A program made the position numbers and the translations under genes. Under the pieces are notes generated by a model. That model did no database searches. It was not told where the DNA came from and saw only the letters and a program-made list of their open reading frames with translations. Below are positions 56,830 to 64,000 of a stretch of 64,000 bases of DNA, one piece after another. The DNA is from Gonocerus acuteangulatus (taxonomy: Eukaryota > Arthropoda > Insecta > Hemiptera > Coreidae). The stretch covers positions 150,431,851 to 150,495,850 of the forward strand of contig OX328123.1 in the NCBI GenBank assembly GCA_946811695.1, in the 5' to 3' direction. Position 1 is the first letter of the stretch. Each line of letters begins with the position of its first letter.

Positions 56830-57533
56830 CACTTCTATACCAACGGGTGTAAACACTGATTATATAGAAACCAATTTAATTTCAGAGATAAATATTCTTG
56901 CTACTACCTGTACTGTCGACACTTCTATACGACCAGATGTAAACCTTGGTTATTTGGGCCATTACTTATGACCTTATCGCAAATTTGAACAAAACCAGAA
57001 CTGTCGTATACATAACCATGATATAAATGTCTAGCTGTCATAATATAAACTTGCATGAGAATATTGAGAATATCTATCCGACAGCTCAGAAATATTTCCT
57101 GCGAGAAGTGTCAGATGCAAAGTATCCTTACATTACACCAGTTAACTATAGTCAATGATGACCGAGCTGTTTTCTACCCTTAACCCCACCACAATCATGC
57201 TATTAACATTGACAGCTACTATCATTAAATATATATTCTGTCCTTATTTTAGCGCTATCCATTGATGGAAAAATTATCCATTGTAGTCAAAGGAATTTCC
57301 GGAAAGGCGAAGATATTACGATTCAAATATTTTTTTTAGTAATGCATGATTAATATGTTTTTTCCGGCTGTATCTTTCTCTATTTTTTTTATTTCAGGTA
57401 AGGTCTAGAAAAAATGGAAAGGAAAAACCAAGGTAGAGGAAGGCTGAATGAAAAACTTTAAAGCACTAATTAATTCAATAAATAAATATACTTGTACGAT
57501 ATCTATTTTTTCACCAACACGTTTCCCACTAAC
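56830..57533. other. Intergenic stretch left of the Gypsy element
   Basis: CACTTCTATAC...GGTGTAAAC recurs at 56830 and again about 98 bp on, a short duplication. The last 30 bp (TTTTTTCACCAACACGTTTC) belongs to the 51-bp minisatellite that continues after the element. Confidence 0.5.
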
Positions 57534-57538
57534 AATGT

Positions 57539-57639
57539 TGTTACATATGTTATATGCCAGCTGTTCTAATTATTGAGAGCCTTGTTAAGTTAGTTAATAA
57601 ACACAGATCAAGCAGTGAGGTTGTCTTTATTATTATACA
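57539..57639 (+). repeat. 5' LTR of the Gypsy element
   Basis: 101 bp, TGTTACATATG to TTATTATTATACA. It contains TTATATG near the left end, which might act as a TATA element, and AATAAA for polyadenylation. Unusually short for a Gypsy LTR. An ATG at 57554 lies inside the LTR in frame with gag, but it precedes the primer site and is not a likely start. Confidence 0.95.
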
Positions 57640-57651
57640 TGGTGGCAGCGG
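57640..57651 (+). promoter_or_regulatory. Primer-binding site
   Basis: TGGTGGCAGCGG directly follows the LTR. Its complement ends in CCGCTGCCACCA, which fits a tRNA-Leu 3' end with CCA added. The tRNA identity is from memory of insect tRNA-Leu genes. Confidence 0.7.
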
Positions 57652-57658
57652 TTTTAAA

Positions 57659-58819
57659 ATGTTTACAAACTTTATAAGAGCACCATCAGCATTCATCCCA
57701 GGAGCGGATTTAGCTGTAGCATGGAGAAACTGGGAGCAGCAGTTCATTCTCTTCATGGAAGCTTCAGATTTATCTGAGGCACCCATTGCAAAGCAGAGAG
57801 CAGTTTTTCTAAGTACTATAGGTGAATATGGACTTAAAATTTATAACACTTTTAAATTTAAGGAAAAAGATGACAAATTAACAGTGAAAATAATACTCAA
57901 TAAATTTAATGATCATTTTAACCCATTTAATAATGAAACATTCAATAGATATAAATTCTTTTCCTATGAGCAATCAGAAAACCAGTCGTTTAATGATTTC
58001 TTAATTGAACTGAGAAGCAGAGCAATGCTTTGCAACTTTGGTAATCTCCATGACTCCTTGATTAGAGATAGAATCATCACAGGAACATGTGATGATAGGT
58101 TAAGGCAAAAGTTACTGAGTAGCAGAAATTTAGATTTATCCACATGCATTAACATATGCCAAATAGAAGAATTAACTATGAAGCAAGTACAGGTTATGAA
58201 CAGCTGTAAAGTAAACACAGCTGTTGTTGATAAGTCTTTGGTAATGGAAAATAAATTAGAAATTGATGGATTGAGAAAACCAAACAAAACATGTAGCAAT
58301 TGTCTTGGGATTCATCCGCCACGGGCATGTCCTGCTTATGGACAGCGATGCAAGGCATGTCAGAAATTCAACCACTATGCAAGGGCTTGTAGAAGCAAGA
58401 AGATAACAGTGGTTGAGGAATACAATAACAATGAGCCTAATCAATCGGGGGTTACAGGAATAGAAGGTAATAAATGGTCAATCGATACATTATATGCAGG
58501 CTCGGTTGAAGTGAACACACTAGGTAATATCGAAACAGCTGTTTCTGAGTGGATACAGCCTTTAAAAATACAAAATATACAAATTCCTTTTAAAATTGAT
58601 ACTGGCAGTGCTGCCAACATCTTGCCATACCATATATTTCTAAAATTAGAATCAAAACCAGAAGTAAAGAGAACTAAAAATAGTTTAATAAGCTATACAA
58701 AACATAAATTAAAAATCAATGGGACCTGCCTCTTGGAGTGCTCATCAAGAAAACGTAAAAAAGAAATATTATTTTATTTAATCGATAATGAGTGCCAACC
58801 TATTCTTGGCTTGCAATAG
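57659..58819 (+). CDS. gag-pro: Gypsy Gag and aspartic protease
   Basis: 386 residues from the first methionine after the primer site; the frame also extends upstream into the LTR. Residues 1 to about 200 are capsid-like, with WRNWEQQF and a helix-rich stretch including FNDFLIELRS typical of retrotransposon Gag. Two zinc knuckles follow: C212-x2-C-x3-H-x4-C (first spacing one residue short of the canonical form) and C231-x2-C-x4-H-x4-C (canonical). These bind element RNA. The protease has its catalytic D314-T-G-S and ends with P-I-L-G-L, the usual last motif. The protease would cleave the polyprotein. The frame stops at TAG (58817-58819), 27 codons before the first alternative start in Pol and in the same frame as Pol. 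Confidence 0.9.
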   Translation: MFTNFIRAPSAFIPGADLAVAWRNWEQQFILFMEASDLSEAPIAKQRAVFLSTIGEYGLKIYNTFKFKEKDDKLTVKIILNKFNDHFNPFNNETFNRYKFFSYEQSENQSFNDFLIELRSRAMLCNFGNLHDSLIRDRIITGTCDDRLRQKLLSSRNLDLSTCINICQIEELTMKQVQVMNSCKVNTAVVDKSLVMENKLEIDGLRKPNKTCSNCLGIHPPRACPAYGQRCKACQKFNHYARACRSKKITVVEEYNNNEPNQSGVTGIEGNKWSIDTLYAGSVEVNTLGNIETAVSEWIQPLKIQNIQIPFKIDTGSAANILPYHIFLKLESKPEVKRTKNSLISYTKHKLKINGTCLLECSSRKRKKEILFYLIDNECQPILGLQ

Positions 58820-61426
58820 TCAGTAGATTTAAATCTTATTAAAAGAATAGATACACTGAACGATTCACCTTCGTCCAAAATCTCGAATGCTCATGACATT
58901 GTGAAACTTTATAGTGACCTCTTCGAAGGAGTGGGTTGCCAGAAAGAACCTTATCATATCCGCCTTCGACCTGGAGCTTGTCCAGTCATTGCTAGAACTA
59001 GAAGAATCCCTTTAGCACTCCAGGATAAAGTCAAAGATACCTTAAATCTCATGGAATCTTTGGGCATTATCGAGAGGGTCCACGAACCTACAGATTGGGT
59101 CCATCCTATTGTTGTGGTAGAGAAACCAGACAAATCAGTTAGAATCTGCATGGATCCTAGAGCTCTTAACAAACACATCATGAGGGAGTACAATGAGATC
59201 CCAACTGTCGACGATACACTCTCACAGCTTCATGGGGCCAGATATTTCACTCTGATTGATGTATCTAGTGCCTTCCACACAATACCTTTAGATGAAGCCA
59301 GCTCAAAACTATGCACGGTTGCTACACCTTTTGGCAGATTCCGTTTCAAGAGGTTACCCTTCGGGATCAGTTCCGCATCCGAGGTGTTTCAGCGTTACAT
59401 GAACACAGTGATTGAAGGGCTCACCGGGGTAATAGCATATGTAGACGACACATTGATATTCGGAAGGACATTACAGGAGCATAATCAGAGACTGGAAGCA
59501 TTTTTCGAAAAAGCTCGCATTCATAATATAAGATTCAACAAAAACAAACTCCAATTAGCACAGACAAAGGTTAAATTTCTTGGACATAATATATCAAATA
59601 ATGGAATAGAGCCAGATGAAAACAAGATTTCAGCTATTCTGAAAATGAAAACACCTATATCGAAGAAAGAATTGCAAACGTTTCTCGGCATGGTTAACTA
59701 TTTACATAAATTTATTCCAAATTTAGCTAATAAATCATCAATATTGAGAGATCTTTTGAAAAAAGATACCCATTGGACTTGGGAGAAAGAAGGACCTCAA
59801 CAAAAATGCTTCGAATCTCTGAAGAATACTCTAGTGAACTATCCAGTTTTGTCACTTTTTGATCCATCAAAAGAGGTTAAGGTAGCAACGGATGCAAGCC
59901 ACTACGGTCTTGGTGGAGTTCTGTTGCAAGATAGACATCCAGTATCATACTGTTCCATGTCACTCAACTCTGCTCAACAACGTTATTCACAGATAGAGAA
60001 AGAACTTCTAGCTATAGTCGCAGCCTGTGAGCGATTCCACTTTTATCTTTATGGCAGAGACATAACAGTGCTGACGGATCATAAGCCACTGCTAGGGATC
60101 ATCAACAAACCTTTGGATAGTCTTTCTCCTAGGCTGCAAAGGATGGTCATCAAACTTCTGAGGTATAGAATAACTCTCAAATATATTCCCGGAAAAGAAA
60201 TGACAATTCCAGACACCTTATCAAGAGCTCCTGAGCAAACCGAATTTGAAACTGAATACTTGGACCACTGCAAGATTGACTCAGTTCTTGTGGCATCAGA
60301 AGAAGATTTGGAAACTTTCCTGAAAGAAACAGAGCAGGATGAAGAACTGAAGATTCTCAAGCACTACGTCAAGAACGGTTGGCCAGAACACAAGAACTCA
60401 GTCAAGATAGAAGTGAGACCTTATTACCAGCACAAGACAGAAATTACTGAGCAGGATGGATTGCTATTTTTCGGAAGAAGGCTGGTAATTCCTAAAACTC
60501 TAAGACGAAAATTACTACATGAGTTACACGAATGCCACCAAGGCATAAACAGCTGTACTCGTCGTGCTCAAGAATCTGTCTACTGGCCAGGGCTGCTTGA
60601 TCACCTGCAAGATGTCATCCAGAGGTGCTTTCAGTGCCAGCAGTTTGGGAAAGCTAATACTTCCGAACCACTCATTCCTCATGAAATTCCTTCGAGACCC
60701 GGGGTGAAAATCGGCATAGACTTGCTTTCTGTAAATTCTAAAGACTACATTATCGTTGCAGATTACTTTTCAAAATTTGTACAGCTTCAAAAATTACCAC
60801 AAAAGAATGCATATCATGTAATATCCGCTCTAGAATCAATATTTTCATCCCATGGTTTGCCTTCAGAGATTTTTTCAGACAATGGTCCACCTTTTGATTC
60901 TGCAAGTTTCAGAGAGTTTCTCAAGAAATGGGGTATTTCTTTGAAGACATCAAGCCCGCATTATCCCCGTTCGAATGGAATGGCTGAAAGACACGTTCAG
61001 ACAATCAAGAATCTCATCAAGAAAGCTAGTTCTGAAACTGATTTATTCTACATCGTCCTTAGTTACAATGCAACTCCGAAGGCAGACCAGCCATCACCAG
61101 CAGAGGTCCTAATGAAGAGGAAATTGAGGACGAAACTTCCTGCACATGAGGACGATTTAAAGTCAGGTGTACCTGGCATTCGAAGGATCCTTCATCAGAA
61201 TCAGAAGAAACAGATATATTATCATAATAGAGGAAAGAAGAAGCTATCAGAGCTTAAGACTGGACAGCCGGTCTGGATGAGAGGAGATCTGGGGAAGAAA
61301 GGTCTGAAGTGGATAGAAGGGAGGATTACTAAGAAACTCCCTGAACCAAGGTCCTATCTGGTGAAGACTCCTGATGGAGGTGTTTATAGGCGAAATAGGA
61401 TTCACCTTAAAGTGAAAAGAGATTAA
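58820..61426 (+). CDS. pol: Gypsy Pol: reverse transcriptase, RNase H, integrase
   Basis: 868 codons open, in the same frame as gag and separated from it only by TAG. A GTG at 58901 is no better a start than others, so expression by stop-codon readthrough is more plausible than independent initiation. RT: FTLIDVSSAF (D147) and YVDD (207-210). RNase H: TDAS (D358), EKELLAIV (E394), LTDHKPL (D420). Integrase: HHCC zinc finger (H567 or H570, H573, C603, C606) and the D634, D687, E723 triad with 35 residues between the last two. The C-terminus has a GQPVWMR...GRI segment like the chromatin- or DNA-binding tail of Gypsy integrases. All catalytic residues are present and no frameshift is seen. Confidence 0.93.
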   Translation, partial: SVDLNLIKRIDTLNDSPSSKISNAHDIVKLYSDLFEGVGCQKEPYHIRLRPGACPVIARTRRIPLALQDKVKDTLNLMESLGIIERVHEPTDWVHPIVVVEKPDKSVRICMDPRALNKHIMREYNEIPTVDDTLSQLHGARYFTLIDVSSAFHTIPLDEASSKLCTVATPFGRFRFKRLPFGISSASEVFQRYMNTVIEGLTGVIAYVDDTLIFGRTLQEHNQRLEAFFEKARIHNIRFNKNKLQLAQTKVKFLGHNISNNGIEPDENKISAILKMKTPISKKELQTFLGMVNYLHKFIPNLANKSSILRDLLKKDTHWTWEKEGPQQKCFESLKNTLVNYPVLSLFDPSKEVKVATDASHYGLGGVLLQDRHPVSYCSMSLNSAQQRYSQIEKELLAIVAACERFHFYLYGRDITVLTDHKPLLGIINKPLDSLSPRLQRMVIKLLRYRITLKYIPGKEMTIPDTLSRAPEQTEFETEYLDHCKIDSVLVASEEDLETFLKETEQDEELKILKHYVKNGWPEHKNSVKIEVRPYYQHKTEITEQDGLLFFGRRLVIPKTLRRKLLHELHECHQGINSCTRRAQESVYWPGLLDHLQDVIQRCFQCQQFGKANTSEPLIPHEIPSRPGVKIGIDLLSVNSKDYIIVADYFSKFVQLQKLPQKNAYHVISALESIFSSHGLPSEIFSDNGPPFDSASFREFLKKWGISLKTSSPHYPRSNGMAERHVQTIKNLIKKASSETDLFYIVLSYNATPKADQPSPAEVLMKRKLRTKLPAHEDDLKSGVPGIRRILHQNQKKQIYYHNRGKKKLSELKTGQPVWMRGDLGKKGLKWIEGRITKKLPEPRSYLVKTPDGGVYRRNRIHLKVKRD

Positions 61427-61492
61427 GCCAATTTTTATTATTATTTTAATTTAGTTAAGTTCCCCATCTAAATTGTTAATAAAAACGGGACA

Positions 61493-61593
61493 TGTTACAT
61501 ATGTTATATGCCAGCTGTTCTAATTATTGAGAGCCTTGTTAAGTTAGTTAATAAACACAGATCAAGCAGTGAGGTTGTCTTTATTATTATACA
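61493..61593 (+). repeat. 3' LTR of the Gypsy element
   Basis: 101 bp with no difference from the 5' LTR by eye. The right flank starts AATGT, the target duplication. Confidence 0.95.
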
Positions 61594-61775
61594 AATGTAT
61601 GAATGTATGAATGGGGTTTTTTCACCAACACGTTTCCCACTAACAATGTATGAATGTATGAATGGGGTTTTTTCACCAACACGTTTCCCACTAACAATGT
61701 ATGAATGTATGAATGGGGTTTTTTCACCAACACGTTTCCCACTAACAATGTATGAATGTATGAATGGGGTTTAAG
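61594..61775. repeat. 51-bp minisatellite interrupted by the Gypsy element, about 3.5 copies
   Basis: AATGTATGAATGTATGAATG followed by GGGTTTTTTCACCAACACGT and TTCCCACTAAC repeats every 51 bp. The left flank of the Gypsy element carries the end of another unit, so the insertion lies within the array. Frames on both strands are open because 51 is a multiple of three. Confidence 0.93.
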
Positions 61776-61843
61776 GACGAAGAACGTCAAAGGTTACCAT
61801 CGTCCTGTAAAGTGTTTTTCACTTGTTGTTCACTTTCACGCAC

Positions 61844-61873
61844 ACTTCTCTTGTTCCCACTAACAAGAGAAGT
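61844..61873. other. Perfect 12-bp hairpin
   Basis: ACTTCTCTTGTT-CCCACT-AACAAGAGAAGT. The loop CCCACT resembles part of the neighbouring minisatellite unit (TTCCCACTAACA), so the hairpin may have arisen from it. Confidence 0.8.
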
Positions 61874-61899
61874 ATACAGTGGTGGGGTCACCGATCAGG

Positions 61900-62101
61900 T
61901 ATATAGAGGTTTTTCAATCTGCTAAAAACAGATCTGACATCCGTTTTTAAATCAACTTTTTTTTTTTTATAATGGATAACATTTTATTTATGGAATATTT
62001 TGGCAAAATAATGACTTCTCTAGAGTCAAATATGTAAACAATTTTTGATTTAAAAACGGATGTCAGATTTGTTTTTACTACATTGAAAACCCCCTATATT
62101 C
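61900..62101. mobile_element. MITE, about 200 bp, with about 54-bp terminal inverted repeats
   Basis: GAGGTTTTTCAATCTG...GACATCCGTTTTTAAATCA (61907-61957) is inverted at 62046-62099. TATA flanks both sides (TATATAGAGG and CCCCCTATAT), suggesting a TA target. The T-rich centre has no coding capacity. Confidence 0.82.
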
Positions 62102-63190
62102 ACATTTTGGGAATATTACTAAAATGGCAAAAAATGTATTTTAAATTTCGCTGAGGGTGGACTCTTAAAATTTTGTTAAAGATTTACCCGATTCAAACGA
62201 AACTTGGATGGCCGATAAAGCTCTAATGTGACACATTTCCTTCCAATCGGGGTGTTTCTACGTGTTCTGGGATTGACGTTATATGTAAAAACGTTTACAC
62301 TTTTTTTTTATTTTGAGAACCTTTTGAGATAACACAATAGTCATTTATATGGTTAGAAAAAGGAGTCTTTCTTCTTTTGAAAGATTTCGATGACGTAAAA
62401 ATCAGATTATTTCAAAGCAGATCTCATTTCAGGGCAGAGTTGGGCATTATTTAATACATTTTAGCAAAAATATGCTTTAGCGGTGACTAAACTGGAAAAA
62501 ACTGTTACAAAAAAGTGTCCACTAGCGTTCGCGAAAGCGCAGTTGCCCATGCGCAGTGCTCATGCGCAGTGGCCATGTACGAAAAAGAAGACTATATGGT
62601 ATACAGTACATTACATACGGTTTGTCGGGTGGATTTAAAGCATATTTATGTTCCTGAATGTGAGGAGAAGGCTCTAAAGAAAATAATTTATTTATTTTTT
62701 ATTCATTAATCACATAAATAAATTTTTATTGAATAAGAATTTATTCAATAAATAAATTAATCATCCACTGGTTTATTTTTTATTCAAGGAATAACAGGGT
62801 TGGCACATTAACCAACAATTTTTTTATTGAATAGGAATTTATTTACTTATATTTTTACTAATATTTTTGATTGAATGAATAATTAATTATTTTTCATTCT
62901 TTATTCGTTATAAAAGAAAACCGCTATAAAAGAAAAACTCCACAATAAAGATTTAGAAAGGATGACAAACTCGATGTTTTGCCAAAATTACAAAACGATT
63001 TATAACCCAAAGCATACAACATCGGAGCATTATTCAAGTAGTTTTAACATTCTTGTTCCTTAGCGATATAATTGAGGCGGCCAGATTTTTTCTTCTTGGC
63101 ATGACTAATAGAATAAAGAGGAAATTAATGCTACCAAAATTAAATTTTGAATTTCAAAATTGAATGTCCAAATTATTAATTTTATAGACC
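62102..63190. other. Intergenic stretch with a possible hAT end
   Basis: CAGAGTTGGGCATTATTT at 62434 resembles hAT terminal sequences and the AGAGTTGGGCATAATTT start at 63788. ATGCGCAGT occurs twice near 62550-62570. The frame at 62515-62709 has no known domain. Confidence 0.4.
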
Positions 63191-63195
63191 CAAAA

Positions 63196-63760
63196 TCATT
63201 ACCGTCCGCTGTCCCTGAACACATTTATTACACTTTACTATTTTTTAGGGGGGAAGGATATTATATTTTTTGCTCATGTGATGTTTCATTTTAAAATAAT
63301 AATATTTAAGGTGAATTCATATAAATTTAAATAAATTAAAAAAAAATCTAACTTCGTAATAGTGCCTTTAAAGTTGTCCCTCAGTTTTGACATCATTACC
63401 GTCCGCCTTTTTGAATTAACGAGAAAACCTATCAAGATGGAGCAAGCTGTTTCCAAATACATGTTGGAGCAGCTCTCTCAAAGTGATTTTTGTTGTCCAG
63501 AAGTTACGGAAGAGAAATTTCGTACGTATCTGTTTTTTCGATGTGTTTTATCTGGTAAATCACAATTAGAGTATTTTGCTGGTCATTACCGTCTCCCATT
63601 TTAATACTCAAAACATCCATGAAATTTTTTTGTTCGTCTAACAATTAAATAGTGCTTCATAAACTACGTATTTTACAATACTTTTTATTAATATAATTAT
63701 TTTAGAAAAAAAATTAAAAATATTTTTGTAACAAATATCATTACCGTCCGCATCATTACA
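63196..63760 (+). repeat. 14-bp motif TCATTACCGTCCGC at regular wide spacing
   Basis: Exact copies at 63196, 63393 and 63738, a variant (TCATTACCGTCTCC) at 63583, and TCATTACAGTCC at 63753. Spacing is 197, 190 and 155 bp. The sequences between are different, so this is not an ordinary tandem array. A related CATCATTGCCGTCC is at 38233. Confidence 0.8.
63361..63604 (+). other. Unrecognised 80-residue open frame
   Basis: The frame has a normal residue composition, including KMEQAVSKYMLEQLSQSDFC, and an internal ATG with a purine at -3. It spans two of the TCATTACCGTC motifs, which it translates as IITVR and HYRL. No domain recognised. It could be a fragment of a mobile-element protein, a host exon or chance. 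Confidence 0.2.
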
Positions 63761-64000
63761 GTCCTACTATACATTGGATGGTAATCAGAGTTGGGCATAA
63801 TTTAATTTAGAAATAAAAATAAGAATTTATTTGTACCTCATTTATTTGTAAATACGAATATAAATAATTTCGTATTCATAAGTTTGAATACGAATTTATT
63901 TGTATTCACGAATGTCATATATATAAATGCAAATAAAATTGTATTCACAAATTTTCCTGTAAATAAAATTTAATTTAGAGGAAAAATTCTAAATATACAC
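63745..64000 (+). repeat. Dispersed repeat, copy 2, cut by the window end
   Basis: Matches 38231-38480 over its entire visible length, in the same orientation and about 25.5 kb away, with only scattered differences. Confidence 0.8.

Larger units (their letters stand above)
57539..61593 (+). mobile_element. Compact Gypsy-type LTR retrotransposon, 4,055 bp
   Basis: Complete by structure: two identical 101-bp LTRs, TG...CA ends, a 5-bp target duplication AATGT (57534-57538 and 61594-61598), a primer-binding site at +1, a Gag-protease frame, a Pol frame in the order RT, RNase H, integrase, and a purine-rich tract AAAAACGGGA just before the 3' LTR. RT before integrase is the Gypsy order. No env-like frame exists. 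Identical LTRs indicate recent insertion. The only visible defect is an in-frame TAG between protease and RT, which may be a mutation or a readthrough site. Confidence 0.95.

Noticed and set aside
56590..56859. Open frames across the N run
   Set aside because: The sequence is an assembly gap; the translation is meaningless.
57554..57658. Start of Gag at the ATG within the LTR
   Set aside because: This ATG lies upstream of the primer-binding site and would translate LTR and primer site. The methionine at 57659 is the first after it and gives a normal Gag start.
58901..58903. Independent start of Pol at GTG
   Set aside because: A GTG start is unlikely in a eukaryotic element. The frame is already open from the codon after TAG at 58819.
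61508..61774. 88-residue frame from the 3' LTR into the 51-bp minisatellite
   Set aside because: It is the LTR frame continued through repeat units whose length is a multiple of three.

Overview
The window looks like arthropod nuclear DNA: AT-rich, full of introns-free mobile-element debris, (TA)n microsatellites, minisatellites, and RNA-derived SINEs. The mixture of Jockey-type LINEs that carry an RNase H domain, a Gypsy LTR element, 5S-rRNA-derived SINEs, tRNA-derived SINEs, and pogo, piggyBac and hAT debris is typical of insect or arachnid genomes. The sequence alone does not name the species. I recognise no host protein-coding gene. Every open frame with a recognisable domain belongs to a mobile element, and the only long, largely intact coding unit is the Gypsy element at 57.5-61.6 kb.

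Layout. 0-5 kb: minisatellites (44, 60 and 91 bp periods), SINE debris, and a foldback element. 5-14 kb: a piggyBac relic, then three consecutive copies of a Helentron-like non-autonomous element (called HINE here), one holding a nested hAT MITE, then pogo and LINE relics. 14-26 kb: SINEs, a 26-copy 44-bp satellite, a 19-copy 40-bp satellite, inverted repeats, and a foldback family. 27-31 kb: a 5'-truncated LINE split by a full HINE copy, a second LINE with an intact RNase H frame, and a long homopurine tract. 31.8-33.2 kb: nested inverted repeats. 34-39.5 kb: a pogo-like element and more satellites. 40-50 kb: LINE RT and RNase H pseudogenes and SINEs. 50-56.6 kb: HINE copies and LINE fragments, with three inverted-repeat elements sitting in (TA)n tracts, then a 200-bp assembly gap. 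57.5-61.6 kb: a Gypsy element with identical 101-bp LTRs. 61.6-64 kb: a minisatellite, a MITE, and an unexplained block with a repeated 14-bp motif.

How the parts interact. The HINE family carries an internal (TA)n tract near its 3' hairpin end and appears at least eight times, so it explains many of the long (TA)n tracts. Those tracts in turn host three other inverted-repeat elements. LINE, HINE and MITE insertions are nested in readable order, and some keep target-site duplications. The most interesting items are the HINE family and its precisely bounded insertion in a LINE, the compact young Gypsy element whose gag-protease and pol frames are separated only by one amber codon, a satellite whose every monomer encodes a 14-bp-stem hairpin, and SINE families that share a 3' tail although they derive from different RNAs.
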